Assembly: GCA_003254905.1 (NCBI GenBank)
Contig: QANU01067139.1
Span: 564,315-628,314, forward strand
Direction of reading: 5' to 3'
DNA from: Nissolia schottii
Lineage: Eukaryota; Streptophyta; Magnoliopsida; Fabales; Fabaceae
DNA length: 64,000 nucleotides
Shown one piece after another: positions 60,962-64,000 of this stretch. Position 1 is the stretch's first letter; each line of letters opens with the position of its first letter. The notes beneath the pieces were generated by a model, which searched no databases, was not told where the DNA came from, and saw nothing but the letters and a program-made list of their open reading frames with translations. The position numbers were made by a program, and so were the translations under genes.

Positions 60962-60997
60962 ATGGCCTTTGTTCACAGAGACTTGAGAAAAAAATGA
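60962..60997 (+). promoter_or_regulatory. Upstream ORF overlapping the start of peptide gene 4
   Basis: ATGGCCTTT... encodes 11 residues (MAFVHRDLRKK) and ends in TGA at 60995-60997. This overlaps the main ATG at 60994-60996 as ATGA. The upstream start has the better context (ACCATGG). If transcription starts upstream of 60962, the main frame would depend on leaky scanning or reinitiation. If it starts between 60965 and 60993, the upstream ORF is not in the transcript. Confidence 0.5.
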
Positions 60998-61257
60998 GGT
61001 TGGGGTTGGGGTTGTGTTGCGAAGGTGCTGACATCAATATATTGGAGCCGCCGGAGCCAAAGGAGCAGAAAACAGAGCCGCGCGGGCACCACAAATCCAG
61101 GGATGCAAGCGTGTTTCCGGCAAAGAGAAAGAGTGTAAAGAAAATGGCCTGCAATTGTTTCATTCACCGCATCTTTGGCAACCTCTGCTTCAATACCAAC
61201 AAGGCCAAGACTAGGATTTCTCTCTGCTCCTGCTCTCCACCCTCCGCCGCAGCTTAA
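60994..61257 (+). CDS. Peptide-family member 4, cysteine-containing (87 aa)
   Basis: The product has 87 residues. The N-terminus is MRLGLGLCCEGAD, followed by an acidic/proline stretch (ILEPPEPKEQKTEP), a basic HHKSRD segment, the family core DASVFPAKRKSVKKMA (about residues 37-52) and then CNCFIHRIFGNLCFN. The tail is basic and Ser/Cys-rich and ends PPSAAA. The core is the same as in the genes at 9588, 27821 and 46313. The IHRIFGNL segment after it parallels ILARLFSS in gene 3. Cysteines in both halves are not shared with the other members. No cleavable signal peptide or membrane span. A donor/acceptor pair after the stop (GCAGGTATAA at 61271, TTGCAGCAG at 61392) would give a ~120-bp intron in the 3' UTR. 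Function unknown. Confidence 0.75.
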   Translation: MRLGLGLCCEGADINILEPPEPKEQKTEPRGHHKSRDASVFPAKRKSVKKMACNCFIHRIFGNLCFNTNKAKTRISLCSCSPPSAAA

Positions 61258-61274
61258 TCATCTATGCGTTGCAG

Positions 61275-61397
61275 GTATAATGTGGTGCATTCATAAATCA
61301 ATATATCTGGTTAATTAATTAAATTTTTTCTTGCTTTATATTTCATACAATTTTTATACATGGTTGCAATTTTTTGATTTCGTTTCGTCTGTTGCAG
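61275..61397 (+). other. Possible 3' UTR intron of peptide gene 4
   Basis: GT at 61275 after TTGCAG, a T-rich stretch, then TCTGTTGCAG ending at 61397. Length and composition suit a small plant intron located 18 bases after the stop codon. No transcript evidence is available here. Confidence 0.35.
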
Positions 61398-61400
61398 CAG

Positions 61401-63948
61401 GCAATTATGGAAACGAAACAAAGGGTGCACTTTGCAAGTGGAAAATAAATAAGGAAACTTGCTAGGAACAAATTAAATTCAGGCGAAAATCAGAATAATA
61501 ATGTTATTGAAGTAGTTGTGCTGCCTTTCAGATATATATGAAGGTGTGGAGTGGAATCGGGGTACGGCTGCTCCGTCATTGAATAAATGAAATAAAATGA
61601 AAAGAGTGATTATTTGTTGTATTGTTGTATTTCATTTCTGGAAATTTGCTTTTATTCCAAATTTAAATAACATACAGATGTCAAAAGTTAACTGAATTGT
61701 AATTATCCAGCATATATAATTACCGTGTCGAAGACTATAATTAAATGTTAATCCTTTTATATTTATTTTTCCGTTCTAATTATTAGTTGTTTTCCCCCTT
61801 CAATTTGATTCGTGAAAGGAGCAACGAAACTCGTAACACACAAAAGTATTGATTTGCATTTTTGCTTGTTTTCTTAGAATTCTCTCCTGTGTAATTCTCG
61901 GTCCACCTGAATGTTTTGATTGTCATAAATCATTCATACAATTTGATTGAAAGTATTTTAAGTCAAGCAGCATTCTAAGAATCAGTCGTATTTAATCTTT
62001 CATAAACATCTACTAATTTATTAAAAATTAAAAAAAAAACAAATTAAGCTCCCATGCAACAATTATTACCTCAACTTTAAACTACACTGTGGGTACAGTT
62101 AAGTACTAATTCAAGTACTATCTATGTAAGTAAACCCACAAGCCGGTTCATGAAGGGCATTATTTATTTATTTTTGGCAGGAAATTATTATTAGGAAAAG
62201 GAAGAGAATAACTCTCACGATGATTGAAGACAGAACATAAATAATTAAATTGTGGGACTCCTGACCCATTTTTTTGATTCCATAACTCCGTTTGTGTGTG
62301 GCACAGCGAATGATATGGCTGGAAAGAACCAATCTGTTTTGCTTTGCAGCCTTAATACAGTAGGAATGATTCTTGATAGGGATATTAACTAGTAATTTTC
62401 AATCTGCAAAGTGTCTCCTTTTCCTTCCTCTTCGAAATAGGAAAAAGAAAAGGTACAAATAGTCTCTTTATGACTTTATTGGATTGGATATAAATATATA
62501 TAAGGACAGTTCAACTGGCTGCAAGCATCACCGAGGAAAATGACAAAGAAAGAGAAAGCAACAAACAAAGTATTGATTCCCATCTTCGAGCTAGTCCCCA
62601 AGTGGTGGGTGTATTTAGTTATCACCACCAAATATCCAATATTTCACTCTACGTGTGACTAAATTGGCAAATGTAATTAACTGATCTCAATCATTTTTTT
62701 ATAAAAAAGAAACTGGAAAGAGAAAGTAAGATCTTTGAGGCATACATAGGAGATCATCTCGGTTCTTCTAACCAATAATAGTTAACTTAAAGGCAAAGGC
62801 AATCCTTTATCAAGAAAACTGTTAGCATACGTCAAATTTGTTTTTTTGGTCAAAAATACATCATTGAGGGAATCATTCTCAGCATATTCCCATGTCACTT
62901 TTATTTTTGGTCAAATTCTCATGCCACTTAGAGCGTGTACAACAACAGTCCCTCTTAGTGGGCAAGGGACGGCCTGGTGGCTTTAAGGTGGTTGAGTCCC
63001 TCTTAGCACGGACTGTATTGTCATGTACAAATATTTTTATTCTTAAAAAATCAATTTGACGTTTTTATATTTTTAATTAATGGTAATGGTGTGAGATCAC
63101 ATTTAATTATATATGATAACAAACTCACTTAAAATCATTTACTCTTATATTTTTCATTAATTTTTTGTACACATATTTTTCATCTTTTAATTTATTAAAA
63201 ATTTAATCTAAATAAAAAAGTAAAAAAATTATAATTTTTCCATTTAATTTTTTTTAATACAAGATATTTAAATAAAATATTTCATAAAATAAAATGATTC
63301 CTCTATTTTTTTATTTTAAAAAAAAATGTATAAACTTATAATAGGACCAAAGTTGATCCCTCCCATTAGATAAAAATGAAACCCCTTTGGTCCCTATTTA
63401 CTTCTTGCTTTTTGTAAGCCCTCCTCTGCCAACACATTTCAGGCCTTTCAAGGTTATACATAAATGTTTGCTGGGCCTGAGATTCACCTAGTGGGCTGGC
63501 CCAACATGCATACACTAGTCACTGACGTGCGTGCGCACTCAAAAAGATTAGTAATGATTGATAATGAGCAGCACCGCCGGCTCCATACATAACCGTTAGA
63601 CAACGGAAGCTATCCCCGGCATCCAAATTCAAACACTCACTCTCAAAAAGAGAAAAAGCAAAAGACATTCCCCCCTTACTTTCCCTTGTGTTTTTCAAAC
63701 ATACCGTTTCTCAAATTCAATATGTTATTTTATACTACTTATCTCCTCCCTTAAATTTGTCTTAATTTATGTCTTCTTCCAACAATTATATGTTAATAAC
63801 TCACATTATTTTATTCATGAATTTTGTTAAATCGTTTTAAACTATTTATAATACTACATGAGAACCACCAACCACCCTTTGTTTTTGTTGTTGTTGTTGT
63901 TGTTCTGTGTCTCTAGCTAGCTTGTTGCTACGTACCTATCAAATTGAA
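61401..63948. other. Intergenic between peptide gene 4 and the MGCC gene
   Basis: No gene is supported. AGTCCCTCTTAG occurs twice in the same orientation (62949 and 62996). A TTG microsatellite lies at 63885-63904, in what is probably the promoter or 5' UTR of the gene starting at 63949. Confidence 0.4.
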
Positions 63949-64000
63949 ATGGGTTGTTGCATTAGCAAATGCAGAGCCGAACACAAGAACAAGAAACATT
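63949..64000 (+). CDS. Start of a MGCCISKC protein, cut by window end
   Basis: Only the first 17 codons are present: MGCCISKCRAEHKNKKH. Gly-2 followed by Cys-3 and Cys-4 and a Ser at position 6 is the classic signal for N-myristoylation plus palmitoylation, so the protein probably attaches to the plasma membrane. The basic stretch that follows would help membrane binding. Many unrelated plant proteins start this way, so the family cannot be named. The upstream 300 bases are AT- and CT-rich, with a TTG repeat, in keeping with a 5' leader. Confidence 0.6.
   Translation, partial: MGCCISKCRAEHKNKKH

Noticed and set aside
62930-63420. Possible Harbinger-type MITE starting TTAGAGCGTGTACAACAACAG
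   Set aside because: No matching inverted end or TTA duplication was found.
1-64000. CRISPR arrays, bacterial operons, rRNA or tRNA genes
   Set aside because: The window is plant nuclear DNA. The tandem repeats present have no spacer architecture and the only tRNA-like signals belong to SINEs.

Overview
The window is nuclear DNA of a flowering plant, probably a legume. The evidence is intron-bearing host gene fragments, Ty1/copia, hAT, Mutator-like, CACTA and Stowaway elements, a tRNA-type SINE, and a long-TIR Mutator-like element whose ends begin with a GGCTTAAATAT-type motif that I associate with legumes. The species is not determined. The DNA is AT-rich, gene-poor and full of repeats. No tRNA, rRNA, CRISPR or bacterial-type operon is visible.

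The most distinctive content is a dispersed, same-strand array of four short intronless-looking genes at 9588-9800, 27821-28036, 46313-46693 and 60994-61257. They are about 15-18 kb apart. All encode small basic proteins with one shared core, roughly (S/T/A)-V-(F/I)-P-x-(K/R)-(K/R)-(K/R)-(S/P)-V-x-x-M. Three of the four also share a TTATTTAA(A)C-type TATA box. The third gene has duplicated the module internally. The fourth has an upstream ORF whose stop overlaps its start codon. I cannot assign a function to the family. A fifth host gene starts at the right edge (MGCCISKC..., likely lipidated) and is cut by the window end.

Layout. 1-9 kb: AT-rich DNA with a non-autonomous hAT (2171-3027), a solo LTR (3516-4125) and a MITE (6344-6726) lying between two copies of a direct repeat. 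9.5-19.5 kb: peptide gene 1, an exact 1447-bp duplicate bounded by single Ns that is probably an assembly artefact, a MITE, and a degraded CACTA transposon with a TNP2-type transposase running into a 904-bp N gap. 21.3-24.0 kb: a terminal-inverted-repeat element filled with about 260-bp tandem repeats, followed by a SINE with a 14-bp target duplication. 27.7-28.7 kb: peptide gene 2 and a perfect 112-bp inverted repeat. 30.9-34.1 kb: a probable CACTA-type element carrying host exon fragments (RPS4, a BELL homeodomain, and unknowns). 34.1-38.9 kb: a broken copia element with two LTRs. 39-46 kb: mostly empty, with a Stowaway MITE and 69-bp in-frame minisatellites. 46.2-46.7 kb: peptide gene 3. 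50.0-52.5 kb: a truncated copia element. 53.9-55.5 kb: a Mutator-like element with a 9-bp target duplication and gene-like cargo. 58.5-59.5 kb: a third copia fragment. 60.9-61.3 kb: peptide gene 4. 63.95 kb: start of the MGCC gene.

The five single Ns (2805, 4524, 10160, 11608, 28693) mostly sit at exact direct or inverted repeats. Structures touching them need checking against reads before any biological reading.
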